Below, in pieces: positions 34,519 to 49,000 of a stretch of 64,000 nucleotides of DNA. A program made the translations under genes and the position numbers. Every line of letters begins with the position of its first letter. Within the stretch, counting starts at the first letter, position 1. The stretch comes from Echinococcus granulosus. Taxonomy: Eukaryota > Platyhelminthes > Cestoda > Cyclophyllidea > Taeniidae. The stretch is from the NCBI RefSeq assembly GCF_000524195.1, contig NW_020170400.1, positions 391,357 to 455,356 on the forward strand, written 5' to 3'. The notes under the pieces were generated by a model that was not told the origin of the DNA, did not search any database, and saw only the letters and a list, made by a program, of their open reading frames with translations.

Positions 34519-37129
34519 TGAATGAGAGTATACTTTATGGACTGTACTCTGTATAAAATGCAAAACATGTCCAAGCTTATATGCCGACGGTCTTTTCTTC
34601 GGGACCATAGGAGGATGCTTCTATTTGAGGCTGAAAATGCTAGGTCGAAAGAGGACCTTAGGAGACGATCTTCGAGCGCTCTTGTCAAATATGGCCTTGT
34701 TCCCAGTTGCCACGGCTGGTTTTCATTGGAGCGCCTGGTGGGTTCGTTGTGTACCAGTGGTCAGGTCCTCCGGGCAATAGCCTGCTACGGTTTGGGTTGG
34801 TCTTTCGGTTTTTGTCGGGCTCAAGACACTCAAGGATGGAATTACGTCAAAGGGACAGTATCAATAGATATGATTGCCTCTACAGTTTGATCATAATGGG
34901 TATTGTCAGCTTGGCCTTTTCTTCTGACCTTATAAGTCAGTGGGGGGATCAATTCATTGGGATCGCTTGGTGAGGATTGGGAACTCGGTTGCTGTTCACT
35001 TCTGTTAACTTAAAAATGTTTCTAGAATGCTACTAGATATTTCAGTAGCTCTGTAAGATGCTCTGATGACGCGTCGAACTCTCATTATTCGTAGTGTGGA
35101 ATTACTGCAATATTTTGCCAAGTATAAAAGTCCAGAAGGGCGATATTAGTGTCAGAAGTGCCAGGAGGTCTTACAAATACGGGTGACAGGAATAAAGCTT
35201 CGTGCTACCCGTGCAGAGGTCAAATCGCAGGTGCCTTGAAAGGATTCTCCAATCAATGCTGAGGCTGCAAAGTCTCTAGCAACCAATTTTCTTAATCTGT
35301 TACATTGGGCTACGGCAGAGCATGGTACATGCTGAGAGAAGACTCCAGATTCGAACGACCACTTCAGGTGCGTTTGCATCAGTGATTATCGCATCGTCCA
35401 ATCTCCAAGTTGGTGTCTCATCAACATTAACCCCCCACACAATTTGTTGACATCACCTGAATAAAATTTTCCGACTGACGGTGAAAAATGTTAAATTGCA
35501 GTGGAGGCAGCAGGATTACACGTCGCGAAGAAAACTACGAATGTTACTGCAGTACCACACAAGTGTAAGGTATTTTTGTGCATTATGAAAACTTTTATGC
35601 ATTAGAAACGAACACTAGGAATGCATGAAAAGCCTCAGACAAGATCTGCTAGGCTATTTATTTCAATATTTACGTGAAAAAAAGGGGCAGCCAATCTTGG
35701 GGACTTTGCATACTGTAAGATGAAAAAATTAGTGAAATGGGAAGTTTTTATCAACCATCAAATACACATTTAATAGGAGGTTATCCCTTATAACGATTCT
35801 ATGGAAGTGAGACTTATCTGTGCACACGGTTACCTAGTGATCAGTCAGACGATTTGCCGTCCAGTGGGCTGCTACTTCAGATTCTGAGGAATCTTGCTAC
35901 CCAAGGGAGGATACATAAGATGATTTGCATATGGGTGAAAAATCGCTGAGAGTGATTCTAGAGTAGTTCACATTCATGTTGGTACTAGAGGTTGTAATAG
36001 TTGTGGCTATCAACGAGACCTCGGTGGTACAGACACGCTGCTCCACGATATTGCAAACTTACCACTCCAAGGCGTTAAAGGCTGCAGAGTCAGGAATAAA
36101 ATTTTCCTGGCGATTGTAGTAGTCCATGACCACTTTGTTTTGAGGGTGGACAATAACCTCCTCCGTTGGGATATAGACCATCACACTGACTCCAAACTCC
36201 CAGTGGAAAGCGACCCAACTACGATTAACTCCCCGCCAACTATTTGATGAATCGCGACTGTCTATCAGTTACACAAAAAAGACTATTTCTCAACCGCAAA
36301 CGTCAGTAACCGCGCACTATGTAAGGGAAGAATGAGCACCCAAGACCTTTGTGATGAAGAGTAAGACCTCTGTGCGAGCTTCAAGGCTTTGATTTTGGAG
36401 TTTGATTGGGAGGTAGATCAAACAAATTGACAAACCATCATCATGCGCCAAACGACCAACGAGGTTACTTGGAGCGATTTAAGACATCGCCGAATTCCGA
36501 ATTAGTGCCTAAAAAACCACTTACCGAATAGTACAAAAGAAAACACCAGGACTAAGAATTTAAAGTTCCCATTTACCAGGATCGCGGTACAGATCGGAGC
36601 TCAGAAGCTGAGGAACGTGAAATCAAGAAACCCCCTTGAATGAGTCGAAGAGCCAGGTCGCAAGACAGCAACAAGGATAACCATTAAGCACGGTTGAACA
36701 GAGTATGGCACTGCCAAATCAATAGTACACGCTGCCATCGCGACTTCATTGACTACCCCAAATAAACCACCTGGAATTACGGAATAGCAGACATGTATTC
36801 AGAGCACTGCCCTGGTTGCCTTGGGCAACTGAGCGCATCGCCCGGGTGACACAAAGGATGCCGGACACCACTCACACCTCCCACTGCTCCCTCTCGCAGA
36901 TTGAATGAAAACTAAGAAATCGAATTCGTCGGCTTCACCAGCTGATCGGACAAGGGAAAGGGCAATTTTCACAACGCGAAAGCTTTCACTGTGGTTAACT
37001 GGGAATGGCGTGGACAAATGCCGTGCGTTCAGTTTGTTGCCAGTGAAGAACAGGAAAAAACGACAGCAGCAGACAGGAATGAAGTTTACAAGACTGTCAT
37101 CCCAAGACCAATCTTATATTCACAAACAT
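34519..37129. other. Convergent intergenic region RPF2 / eL20
   Basis: Holds the 3' ends of two genes facing each other. Frames up to 122 codons near 34520-34970 are not recognisable. I see no repeat array, RNA gene or clear poly(A) signal that I would assign. Confidence 0.5.
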
Positions 37130-38105
37130 TTAGAAAGTGGTGAGGGGCCGCGCTGTGGTGAAACGGGGAGCATGGAGACGACGATTGACACGATGAGGAA
37201 GTGGAAACTTGAGGTTCTTATCGTGGAACTGAGTGATGTGCGGGCGACGACATTTGTTGTCGGGAATGGCCTCGACTTTGATTACCTGGATAGAAGTCGC
37301 TCGGGCACGATGACGAGCTCCCATTTCACGATAGAGCTGTGTGACTGCACCTTCCTCGGTCAAATCGCGATACTCTTTGTACATATTGTGAGTACCAGAT
37401 CGCGAATCATAGCGGATCCAGATGCCGTAGTTCTTAACAGTGAGAGGTTTTCTAGGGTAGAGCTGAAAGGCGCAAAGATAAATAAGCCTCGGTCTAAGCG
37501 TATCAGGTGGGATAACGTGCGAACAGAGTAGGTGTTGCGCAAGGCTCTATAACACATACGCACTAAATTTCCGCACCGATTTTAGCTGAGTTTAATGCCA
37601 GCCGGTAAGCGGTGCGACTTGATTGCATAAATGTTCACGATAAGCAGAAAAACTGCCAATCGAGAAGTCGATTTCTGCATGAACCTATCCGAAGTGAACC
37701 ACTACGGTCAGTGACCATGCAGTAATACTGCAAAAAGTGTCACAAGACCTACATTAGATTAGACTAAAGTAGACTGCATCCATTTTTGCGTGGCACTTAG
37801 CTCCTGTTGAACAACACAAGCAGAAAACACGCAGTGCTGGAAATCACAAAAAGGGAATACGTTCTTACCCTTTTGCAGGAGACAATTTCCCCATTACCCT
37901 TTTTCATCTTTTTCAGCTGACGGATAAAGTACCAGAACCGCGACTTGGCAGTTACGGAATCTGGAGCGAAAATGCGCATACGATAGGGAACGGGCTTAGG
38001 CTCCTTATCAGTTGGTAATTTTCGACCGATAACTACAAATAGCTTTAGCTATAAACGTAAGCAACGCATTTAAATATCACAACAAACCTTCCCACTAGCA
38101 CGCAT
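37130..38105 (-). CDS. RPL18A: 60S ribosomal protein eL20 (L18a), 3 exons
   Basis: Structural protein of the large ribosomal subunit. Exons on the minus strand: 38105-38088, 38048-37869 and 37462-37130, phase 0 at both junctions, giving 176 residues, the same length as human L18a. Exon 1 encodes six residues (MRASGK) and is followed by a 39-nt intron; intron 2 is 406 nt. Highly conserved blocks: [91 protein letters not shown] and [11 protein letters not shown].. to the end. Every part of the family is present and nothing is broken, so this looks like the functional gene and not a processed copy. It faces RPF2 and is divergent from the huntingtin-like gene. Confidence 0.97.
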
Positions 38106-38913
38106 TCTCACGAGGCACCAAAAGCGCTCCACACATCAAATTTTGAGGTACTCAAACAAACAAAGCTGCCTAAAAAATCAATCGGATCGTTTTGCAAAAT
38201 CTATAAAGAATAAATGCACAACGAGTTTATGATTTAGTTTTTAGGCTTCTATTTTGCGTGCTAGGGCCTACACAACAGATGATGAAAGTGGGAATTACTA
38301 ACTAGACGAAAATATATAGTGGTACGATTACTCTGGTGTACTTTTTAAATTATGAATAAGTTAATTTTTTTCGTATTATTTTGTAGCAGGTCGTATTTGG
38401 AAATGGTCAATGTATACATGTGTTTTAAAGTTCAGGCCTAGCGTAAATAAATTAGCAAAATATATTTTTCTTTGTGATTTATGTGTTCATTGACCGTGAA
38501 TCAGCCGAAATGGCTTTGTTACAGAATTTTCTTGTTGTACATGCTTAAGGTTGTCAGTAAACTGAACTCTAGATACCTTTACCGCTTCGCTACTAGCTGG
38601 CTAGTACCCAGATATATATGTGAAGCGAGACTATCGGTCTCCTCTCCCCTATTCCTAACATTCGTAGACAAGCCCGGTAGATTCGCTTTGGACATCTTTG
38701 TTAAAGGTGACAAGATCGGGAGGGAAAATACAATGTTCAAGATGGAGGGGAGCTGTAGTCACGAGGTGCGGGGGAGGACAACCCGACCACGAGATTCCAA
38801 TTTTCTGCTTGCACCCTCCCTGAAAGGTACATTAAAACACTGTAAGTGCCACACATATATAAGCAACTCTTAGGTGAGAACAACGTGGCAATAATTAACA
38901 GACATAGAGCCAT

Positions 38914-39013
38914 NNNNNNNNNNNNNNNNNNNNNNNNNNNNNNNNNNNNNNNNNNNNNNNNNNNNNNNNNNNNNNNNNNNNNNNNNNNNNNNNNNNNNNN
39001 NNNNNNNNNNNNN
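38914..39013. other. Assembly gap (100 N)
   Basis: Exactly 100 unknown bases. It lies between the eL20 start and the huntingtin-like start, so an upstream exon or promoter element of either gene could be hidden here. Confidence 0.99.
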
Positions 39014-39387
39014 TTCATCCTTACACAAATCTGCTTTTAGGCTAGTGTGTCAACATCTACCTATGGGAACACATGATGGCCAGCACAATTCTTCGTTCCT
39101 GAATCAAGATTCCGAACCAGACAAAAGTCTAGACCCAGTTTAATTGCTAAAAGGGATCAGTGACAATGCGGTCAAGTATCTCCTCAGCTGCAGGGTAATT
39201 TGATAGCTGACACAACCGGCTCGTGTCTCACTGGGGCGCCGACTACGTTGTGATGGCTGACGCAAAGGGTTGACCAAGGCGAGCACTGAAAACAGCGCTC
39301 GAAAGAGGAAAGACATTATGTAATGCGGTGGCTGTTTAACTCCCGTTTTAGGTAAAGAACCACTTTTGGCTCGGCCATTGTACCACA

Positions 39388-39490
39388 CCGGGTGGGCTAG
39401 CCTTCAGGCCATGCCAGTAGCCCTAGTACCTTTTGAATGCCGAACATGTATGCTCTACCCGAGTATTGCAGCTTCTTTCGTCTTAAGGCG
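39388..39490. repeat. Dispersed repeat, copy 2
   Basis: Partner of 4525-4630, same orientation. Shares GGCCATGCCA, ACCCGAGTATTG and CTTCTTTCGTCTTA with small gaps between. It lies close to an assembly gap, as repeats often do. Confidence 0.65.
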
Positions 39491-40006
39491 CTGTACAAAT
39501 GCTTGTAGAGATTGACTGTTTTAGTGTGACAATGACTTTTTGACACAAACTCGAATCAAATCGTGTTAAAAATGGCTGTTGTCTTTTTTAAAAGACAAAA
39601 GTTAAATTACTGTGTACCGCTTTATTTAGGGTGGGACTCATCAGGGGTTAGTTGTAGTTTATTATATATTGAAGGGCTAAAAGCTAGTTGACATGGTCAT
39701 AATAGTTTGCAATACTGCAAGCAATGTTTGTCTGTGGTAGGCAGTCGAATTGCAGGTTTTTTTAACATACAACTTAGGATTTTTAATCATTTCGTAATAT
39801 TTTATCAAAAATACACAGTGATTCAAAATTCATGTGCATAAGGCAACTCTATTCTTAATGTTTTAAAAATAAAATGTTGATTTTGTTTTTTAGCTTTAGT
39901 AGCATCTAAGTTCTTTAAAATCTGCGGCGGCCTTGTTTTGTTTGAATTTCTAAAATATGTGAAAAGTTGGTTCTTGCGCGATCTCTTGAAATGGTCACTT
40001 TTCACA

Positions 40007-43000
40007 ATGGATATCAAAGCTTTGGAGGCGTGTTTTCATAGCGCCTCAAAAATATCACAGACTGTTGAGGAATATGAATTTCTTACCAACTTGTCATCTA
40101 TTTTCTGCCATGACTTTGTGGACTCACAGGACGATGCTCCTGCAAATTTGCTAAGCGATAAACTGTTGAAGACAATCGATTTTATTTCAAAAGAGCAGGG
40201 CATAGTGCTAACTTCAACTGCAATTCTTGACTGGTATGAAATCTGGTTTGAGAGAACGTTTCGTTTGACGTTCTTTCATTGTTTTTAGCACCACATCATT
40301 CTAGGTCTTTAAATTTGAGCGCAAGTGCAATTTTGTTATATTTTACTAATTAGCCACAGTAGTCGATTTTGTTCCTTGCACAAATGACGAGAAACTAAAG
40401 TTGCTGCTTAAGATTTTAACTTTTTCTTTTAGGTTCGTATTTTACTTGTTTTCTCGTCGATATCGTTCAAGTGACATTTGCAACACGGACGTTGCTAGTG
40501 TTGCAACAGTAAATTATAGCAAACCTACACGAAATGTTTCAGTCGATGATGAGAAGAAGTACTCTGACCGATTGAACGCGCCAACGGAATCCATTATCTG
40601 CTGGTACTTGCGAACTCTTTATTATATTAAAAAAAATTTATCTACTTAATATTTTTCATTCTATATTACTTAGGTTAACAACTCGGCCTCTTGTCAACCA
40701 AAATTTGCAGATGTATACTGCAGCAATTCAATTGGGTGTGTCTTCTTTAATCTCTAAAAACTGGTTCCCAAAGCAATGAAATAATCACGGCTCTATTTAC
40801 TTCATAATTCATTAGTCTTTTTCGCTTATAGAGTACCATTTGTAATTTTTAGAACCTATTTTTCCTTGTAAAACAATTTGATCTTTTTGCCTAATGGTTG
40901 AATCTAGAATTAAGCATTATTACTGAACCACATCATTGCATTTTGGACTCAAACCTTACAAAAAGTGTATTCTACTGTAGAACTGTGAAACAGCAACAGC
41001 CAAAAATCCAAGGTCATTAATTAATTTAGTTAATTGTAATGGAATAGACGGGTGTGTCTTAATCGGGTGTGAACGAAGCAATCTCTCAACTATCATAAAT
41101 TGTGCTATGCGAATTCTATAAACAATTATCCTTTGGCTTGTTCATAAAATTCCGAAAGTTGCTTTGAATTACATAAGTGTAAAGTTTTTTGGTAATTTGT
41201 AGGCAATTTTTGGTATCCAATTTGCTTTTTTACGACTCAGCGTTTTTGTTTATGTGCTGTCATAGAAAATTATCCTATGCGTCAGGTAGCATCTTTTTTT
41301 GAAAAAAATATTAACAGCACAAAATCATCCAACTGCTCGCAAACATCTTGTCTCTCATGCTCTACGCTGGCTGGTGTGTCGATTGAAAAAGTGTAACCTT
41401 GACTTCAACCCCTCTTCGCCATTGGTTCTGGCGCGAGGGGGATCTTTTGACGGACTCTCGGAGGCCGGTGATCTTGGTTCAGTTTCTGGGTTGACGGATG
41501 AAGAGCAAAGTGACACTGTCTCCACAGGAAAGTGGGTTTCAACCGTGATGGAGTCAAATGGTGCTCTGGTTGAACACAAAGGTATTCAGAAGACAATTGA
41601 TCAGTTGAAATCTTCAATCGAAGTGAGTTTTTTGTGCTTAATTGGGGGTAAAATAGGTGACCAACTTGACTATTATCAACAACAAAGTGTATTCAATCAA
41701 GAAACCTGTGCAGGTTAAAATTTTGTTTCACCATCTTGTCAATACGCTTAATTACTGAGTAGGAGAAAATGGCATTAAAGGCCAAGTCAATCAAAAATGT
41801 CTTATTTAGCTCCTACGCATTAAATTATTGCATTCTCATGGGTAGGAAATAGGAAATAAATGGTGTAGTCTGCTTTATTAAGTGGTTAATGTGCAAAAAC
41901 TTACCATTTAGCGGCTATCGGTAGATTCAAAAACAATGCCTTGCTAATTTCAAAGGGGACAATATTCTGCATACCGCTTTATTCAATTTGGTCCCCTAAA
42001 CTTTTCTAAGACCTTATATCTACTCTAGAACCAAATTTGGAAATAAACATCACGAATTTTGGATAGGCGATAAAAATGAGGCGGACGTTTTTCCTTTTTT
42101 TAAAGTTTTGCAACAAACAATAATTCCTATGGCCCACAAAAGGATGCCTATTTCCTGTCAGTGTTTCCTGAGTACAATAACTAAGTATAGAAACGCCAAA
42201 ACAATAAAATGGGTAAATGAACACTTATGCAGGTGCTTATATCCCTATCACGGCTTGTGAACATATCTACTCAACCATAAACCGCCCCTATTCTGTAGGA
42301 GAAAGGAAAAACACCTTTAATTGTCAATGTTTATGTTGACTTTATCTCAAGCAAAAAAACAGCCTTCATTGTTTTGTAGTGGCCATAGAAACGATATCAT
42401 CAGGGTCTGTTTGTTACCAATGTATTCCAGCTCAAGATTAACCTACTTTTAGCCATGTTTTAGTCCTCCCTTCTGTCAACTTCTGCGGTACAGTCTTAAT
42501 TGGGTAGCTATTCCGATGAAAGTAGGAAAATTTCCCTGGAAAACTTCTTTCCTCGTCTTAGCAAGGATCTCCTCATCAATGCCTTGTGAAGAGAAAGAAG
42601 ATCGGTCTTAAATTATGCCTCTTAATGTAAACATATCATGGGGAAGCAGAGTAGGGAAGGGAGCGAGTGGGTGGGGCGAGGAGAACAACTAGTGTTACCT
42701 GTTTAAATCCTTGGTGTATCGGAGTCACTAATGTCGTTTATTTTCTTGTGGAAATAACAAAAAATACGACTACAATGTGCGATCATAAAACTACTTTGTA
42801 CTTTTGAAGATAAACGACAGATTTAACGCTTTTAATTTAACTTCATGTTCGCATTGATTGCTTATGAAAAATTAAATACACATGCCTTGGTGTATAGCAT
42901 CTCATTACTTAAACGCTTTTATACAGAAATAAGAAAATATAAAAAAAAATTTCACCCCTTTTTTTTCATTCAGAGTTTGATTTTGACATGCACTGGTGAT

Positions 43001-46000
43001 CAGTTGGAGGGGATACGCAATTTGGCGTTTAAACGTCTTAAGGTCTTCTTTGAAAAGGCTCCCCTATCCACTTCTGCTGCTTTTTGCCTTCGTTGGATTG
43101 AAGTGAGTTATGATTTCTCGCCTTTCTCTCCTCCATTTAAGCAGTCGCTGAATGTTGAAAATGCTTTCCTAATCCAATTTGTTAAAATATCCGCTTTGTC
43201 AAATTTGATTCCTTCCTGGAAAAACACTGCGTAGCCAAAGCAGACATTCAAAGCTGCATTGACCTTTGACGGTCAAAGTGCATTCCTCACTAAGGTACAC
43301 ACGTGACATCGCAGTCTTGTTCTCCTGGTTGACCCTCATTTAGCTGTCATTTGGGTGAACTTTTGTGAAGAAATAATACGCAAGGCGCTTGACCTTCTAT
43401 TCTACAGTCTATTCAATCTGTCCGGATATTGAGTGATAAGAAAGACGCCAAAATATCCCCCCTATTTGAGAAAAACCAAATAAATCCATGCCATTGTTTT
43501 ATTAAAAGAAAAGTAAATTAACCACGAAAAATTTCTTAGAACTCCTCTCTTAACTAGGCACAAGGTAAGCGCAAAAGCTTGTTGTCTCTAGAAAGAGTAT
43601 TAAAAGAAGACTTCTCTCTACTTGCACCCATTTCCAGTTCTGCTCTACCGTCAAACTGCCTACTCTCTTTCCTATGAGACTGTCGGGCTTTCTTGGTATA
43701 TTTATATCAAACGATCACTTGATGGAACATGTCAAATGATCTAAAGAGGCTGAGGCGAGGTAGTGTTTTCCTCTCTCCCTTCATAAAATGCAATTGTTCT
43801 GGCTATTGCGTACTTCATCGCGCAATCTTTCACTGTCAGGGTAAGCATGGGTCTACCTTTCGACTGAACGACTCATGATGATTGCTCTGGGACTGTAAAT
43901 TTTTCTCGCGTTCTTTCAAATTGCACCATACCAAGTGGGTAGATTGCGAGTGTAAATATAGGTCTATCTTCGGTGACATACCATGCCCACACAAACTGAT
44001 CTTCTGAGACTGAAGCAGTGGGGCACTACTAAGCAGACTGTGCTGAGATGAACACCGATAGAGTCACTATTAAATCACAAAAGATATAACAACTGCGTAA
44101 GTCAACAAATAACCAACCAATAACAAATAAGTGGCCTCTGTGTGGGTGTGGAATCCACACGCTTAACCGGTTCTGTTACGCTTCGGGGTACTGATGTCGA
44201 TGTTAAAAAAAACCAAAAAAAACATACCTTAGAGTTGTTCTTGACATAGTGATCTCGTATTGACTCTTGACTAAGAATAAAGCGTTTCACAATAACGATG
44301 CACCATCTTTGAGCGAATACTGACGGACTTATACATATTTGAGTCATAACGTACATGAACAATTGGCCGTCGTTTCCAGGTCTTTCTAAGCTACGACCAA
44401 TCACTGCAACAGACTAAACTGTCAACCGCAGGAATCTCTGTCCACGTAACACTTACACACTTTTAAAAACGAATTAACCAAAAAATTGTCACTTAAACTT
44501 ATCACCTTAATTAACGGTTATCAAGGTTTTTTTCCTATTTTCAAAGAACAACGCTTAATATGTGTTTCAGCTATTTCGTCAGACGCCCCCTGCAAATTGG
44601 AGCCAACAAGAAAGCTTGTTAAAACGTAAGATTGTTTTAAAACTAATCATTTGTGCCATTTTCCAGTACGAATTGATAAATAAAACCCATTCATTAAGAA
44701 AAATCACACAAATTTCTTTCGCAATTTTTTATGAGTGAGCCTTCCTTTCAACTGTTCAAACCTTCTATCTCCTTTTTTGTAGTCATTCAAAGTTTTGTGG
44801 ACAAACTACAGCCACCAATTGAGGAGCCGAATAACGGGGAAAAAACAGGCGGTCAACTGTTAAAACAGCGTATCTCACTTGTGTTTGCCAATGCTTTAAA
44901 CAAAAAACAAAATACAGAGGAGGGCCCTCTTATTAACGGCCGCAATAAATCTCAAACTATGGTGTGTTTAAAGTTCACTTCGTGTACTTTCAAAAAGTAT
45001 GTATTTAATGAATCCGACAATGGCCCAAAAATGGCGGATGCATCCAAATAACCGGCTTTTTATTAGTGCACTTTCTGATTGGTTAATTACGTAAAGGTGC
45101 ATTTTTATTGGGCACTTGAGGCCAGATACTTCTTAATTGGTACTTTGTGCTAGTCTGCACTTCCATTGGACATTCAAAGTCAAATAAAATTTAGGTCATT
45201 TTTTTTTAGCTTCATTTTTTTAAGCTAACACTGTGTATATAGCGCCCAGCCTTGCTGAATGCTGGGACAAAAATTCCAAAATTATTTAATTTTATTGCCA
45301 CACAAAGGATCTGCTTAATACCATTTTAAGGTGGCTGTTTATTCATTATTATGTTGCTATTTATAAGGAAATGTTACAGGAACTTTCTTTCCTTTAATAA
45401 ATATATTGTTTAAAATTATTAAAATGCCGAATAAGTATATTCTTTAGTAACGCAAAAAATACTAAGCAACTAGTGACTTTGTATTTTTCCATACTTAGGA
45501 GCAAGATTAGATACCTTTTCACACGCTAGAACATTCTCCCAAGCTCCCATAATCAAGAAAGTCTTGGTACTGTTTTTACAATGCCGCCATGACAACAGAA
45601 CAATGGGTCAATTTGATGATTCATGGGCTGGGTCAACTTTGGGGATAAGCCTAGTTATCCACTTGTACCAGCAATTAATACATGACTAGTTGTTCATTCA
45701 TTCCTACCCACGATATTAGCAAATTTGTGCTATACATTGGCTGGAAAGTCGGTAACAATGAAGGTGTGAGTAGAGCTTGGTAACACTAGCAATGTTTTCA
45801 ATAAAGCTTTTAACTTCAGCACCCTGAAGAGGAGAATATAAAGAGGATTTTGCTACCGAAAATTCGGAATTTGACTCTGGGGCTGCTCTCCAATCATCGG
45901 CTTCCAATTCGTCAGCTGGCGGTATCAATCTACACAACCTGTGTCTCCTTCATGCATCCGGAGGTAGTAGTGGAGGACTTTCTTTTCTCAACCCTCCCTT

Positions 46001-49000
46001 GGCAACGGATTTCTTAAACCCATTATTTCATGGGTTTACCTTAGCTGGTCCAGATCTCGCAATCTCTCTGGCCCGGTTGACGTGCACCCTCATGCTTGAC
46101 GAAGGGCTTAGATGCCGAAATAAAGATACAAGATTTATGACCAACAACTGGCCAATTATTGGTCAGGTAGATTAAACTCTAAAAGAACCAAACTTTAGCC
46201 ATTCTTTTCTTTGAAAGTTATTAACTTACCACCAAGTTAGGGACCTTTGGCTAGTAAAAAGATCGTAGTTTCTACTTCGCCAGTTGAGGAGAGCCAATTG
46301 CGATCAGCGGGAGTTCGGCAGAGCTGTCAACTTTTTTCTCAAAGAATTTGAGGATGAATCAGCTTAGTTTGTTTAAATTCCTAACGTAATTAAGTGTCGA
46401 AATATGAAACTCTGTCTCACACAGCTGACATCGAGAGGGAAGTAAAAAGACGAGGAAAGCAAATAAATTGTTTAAAAACTATTTAAGTATTTTTTGTGTG
46501 AGAGGTTATTTTTAATATTTTCCGTTTTATAGAATCAGGCCAAAATCCTTGGAAATGCCATCGACACCCTGGACCTCGACATCTCCACTCGGGTGGATGA
46601 AATCGCCAAAGTGAGTTATCCGACCAGAAAAACGATATTTTTTTGAATCTTTAAAAAGGACTCCTAGTTTAAATATCCCTTTTTTGTGCCAAATTACCTT
46701 TTTTCTCTTCTCTTCAGAATATAACAAGTGGAAAACCGAAGTTGAGCCAATGCCTTGTTGAGAGCCTCACTACCATCAGTGCCAAGATTACAGACGTAGG
46801 TTTATTTTGACGGCAAATAATTTCCTTTTCTCCTTCTTAAAAAAGCGTTCCTACAGGAATGTGGCTCACATCAAATTCAAACAAGCCATGCCTGTGACCT
46901 GATCATTTGACCCTCACCTTGAATGGTTGGCTTCCTTTGTCAATACACTGAAAAATAGATCTGGACAATTTCCTAGTTAAAGCATGCAGACTTCCTATTT
47001 ACGAGTATTTTTTTCTCGTCAGAAAGGGGACAGAATAGAAAATTCCCGTAGATTTGTAGAAGGAATTATCACCATTTTTTTGATGTCACTGAAGGAAGTT
47101 TCTAACTTGTCTCCTTGATGCGCCTTAGTAACATGACTTTAACAACCGCGTGTTACTTGTCATGTGATCTGCGCAACAGTAAGGTAGTATTATTTAAAAT
47201 CGGAGAGTAACAAGACATTTTCAGGTCCTTACTACTTACTCGGAGCTTATTTTGGTTACCGAGATGGACCCTAACTTCCTTTCTTTTCCTAGGAGCATAA
47301 AAAGGCAAAAAATCTAGTATCTAGCTCTGTTTACTCCTCCTTCGGTTTCTCAGCTATAATTTAGGGATAGGGGGGGGGGGGGATTATGAGAGAAATATGG
47401 AGGATGGGAAAGTGGGTGAGGTGAGGCGATGTCTCTATTTCTTTCTTCCTGCATCTTCTTCCCTACCAAAGTACAGAGGTCAATGTGGGGTCGACAGATC
47501 GGGGTGAGATATTCCCCTTATCCCTGGGGAAAAAGAGAAAACTTTTCTACAAGATGTGAACCAGATTGGAATGAATCGAGGCGATATCTTACTCCCTCCA
47601 CTCCACAGATTTATATGAGGCTTTTGCGTTACTATCGGATTCGAAGGTGGGGTGGAGGGAGGGAGTAAGAGTAAAAGAAGCAAACTCTCCCCACCGATTA
47701 ACTAGCCCCATTCATTTCTCTTTCATGTTTCACACGATCACGATGACATAGTCATCACGTTTTACTGTTGCACAAATCAGTAATTGTTTTTTAATGCCAC
47801 TTCGGATGGATCTTTAAGAAGCGGCTGCATCTTGTCTCGATGTATAGCCCCTTACCTTTTTACCACCCATGTGATATGCTCCCTTCTTTCGACATAGTGA
47901 GGGAGCTCTTCTAGATGATCTAGACGGTAGCTTTTAACCTATATCATGCATTAAGCTATTTGGATTACTCCATCGTCTAGAAGGAGGCTTTACTTTCCAT
48001 GAATGAGCACTTTTCGAGTGTACTTTTCATTCTACGCGGATTTAAGAAAGACTTGGGGAATATGACCTGCTGTGGTATCTTTCATGACCTTACATTGGTT
48101 ATCCGCTGTGATGAACTTTCAATTTTTAGTACTATAATGTACGCAATCTGTGCGCTTAGGTTTGTGCTCTTTAATGATCACCTTGGCATGTGGTTGGTTG
48201 AACCTGAGGTTATAATGAATCAGCACGCGGGTAAATCCGATGCCCTTATGTCAAGCTCTGCCATGGCCTCTTCAAACGTCATCTTTCTTTATTCATTCTT
48301 CACTCCATGTGACTCCGACAGTAAACGGCTGTTCTTAACCTCCCACATCTATCAGGGAAGCTGTTTTAGAGCAATTCGATCTACTCATAGGTGAGTTTTC
48401 AGAGGATGACTAATCCCGAAGTATGGAAAAGCGCTTTTCCCCTCATTAGAACCAACTGCACAGTTTCGTAGCAGAGTAGCAGATGCCGATTGGCATCCTG
48501 CCCATCTGCTTGCGCAACCTCGAAGGGAAGGCATTGTAAACAAGGAGCCGAAATTCTCCCCGAGGGAATAGAAAACGAATTAACAATTCGTTAGAATTTA
48601 CCAGTTAGATTTTCGGAATTACCATAGTTTATTAAAAACAGGTTAATAATTTAACTAGAACATTTCTTAGTTTCCTAAGGACAAGGCGGTTGCAATTTAT
48701 GCCCGAAAAGGCAAAAAATAACCTGAAGGTTTTCATTTACTTCACTTTTAGATGCCAAATAAAGCCTACTGCCACCTAGATTGGCTCCACGTGGCATCAC
48801 TCTGTGAGACCTTATTGAGTCATCCATCAGCACGTGTTCGTGATTCCGCAGCCGAACTCCTGGTCGCTGACAGTAAGTTTAGAAAAAGATTTGGTCCTGT
48901 CAAAATGTCCTGAAAACCACTCCACAGTTCTTAATTTAATCAGTTATTTCGACTAAGTCTATTCCTGAAACCTGCTTTGATCGTTGTCAATATTTCAAGG

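Larger units (their letters stand above)
38106..40006. other. Divergent intergenic region eL20 / huntingtin-like, with gap
   Basis: Should contain both promoters. A 100-base gap (38914-39013) interrupts it, so its true length is unknown. A repeat copy lies at 39388-39490. The rest, especially 39500-39930, is strongly AT-rich. No gene is recognised. Confidence 0.5.

Noticed and set aside
36905..37531. 208-codon open frame on the plus strand
   Set aside because: It lies antisense to the highly conserved last exon of eL20. Conserved coding sequence often leaves the opposite strand open, and the translation resembles nothing.
40007..43102. Assignment of the first exons to THADA
   Set aside because: One exon (LEGIRNLAFKRLKVFF) looks like a THADA HEAT segment, but the DUF2428 hallmarks never appear downstream, while ELFRQTPP and later blocks follow huntingtin order.
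47999..48394. 131-codon plus-strand frame as a huntingtin-like exon
   Set aside because: Its end has a GTGAGT donor, but no entry and exit phase fits the exons on either side.
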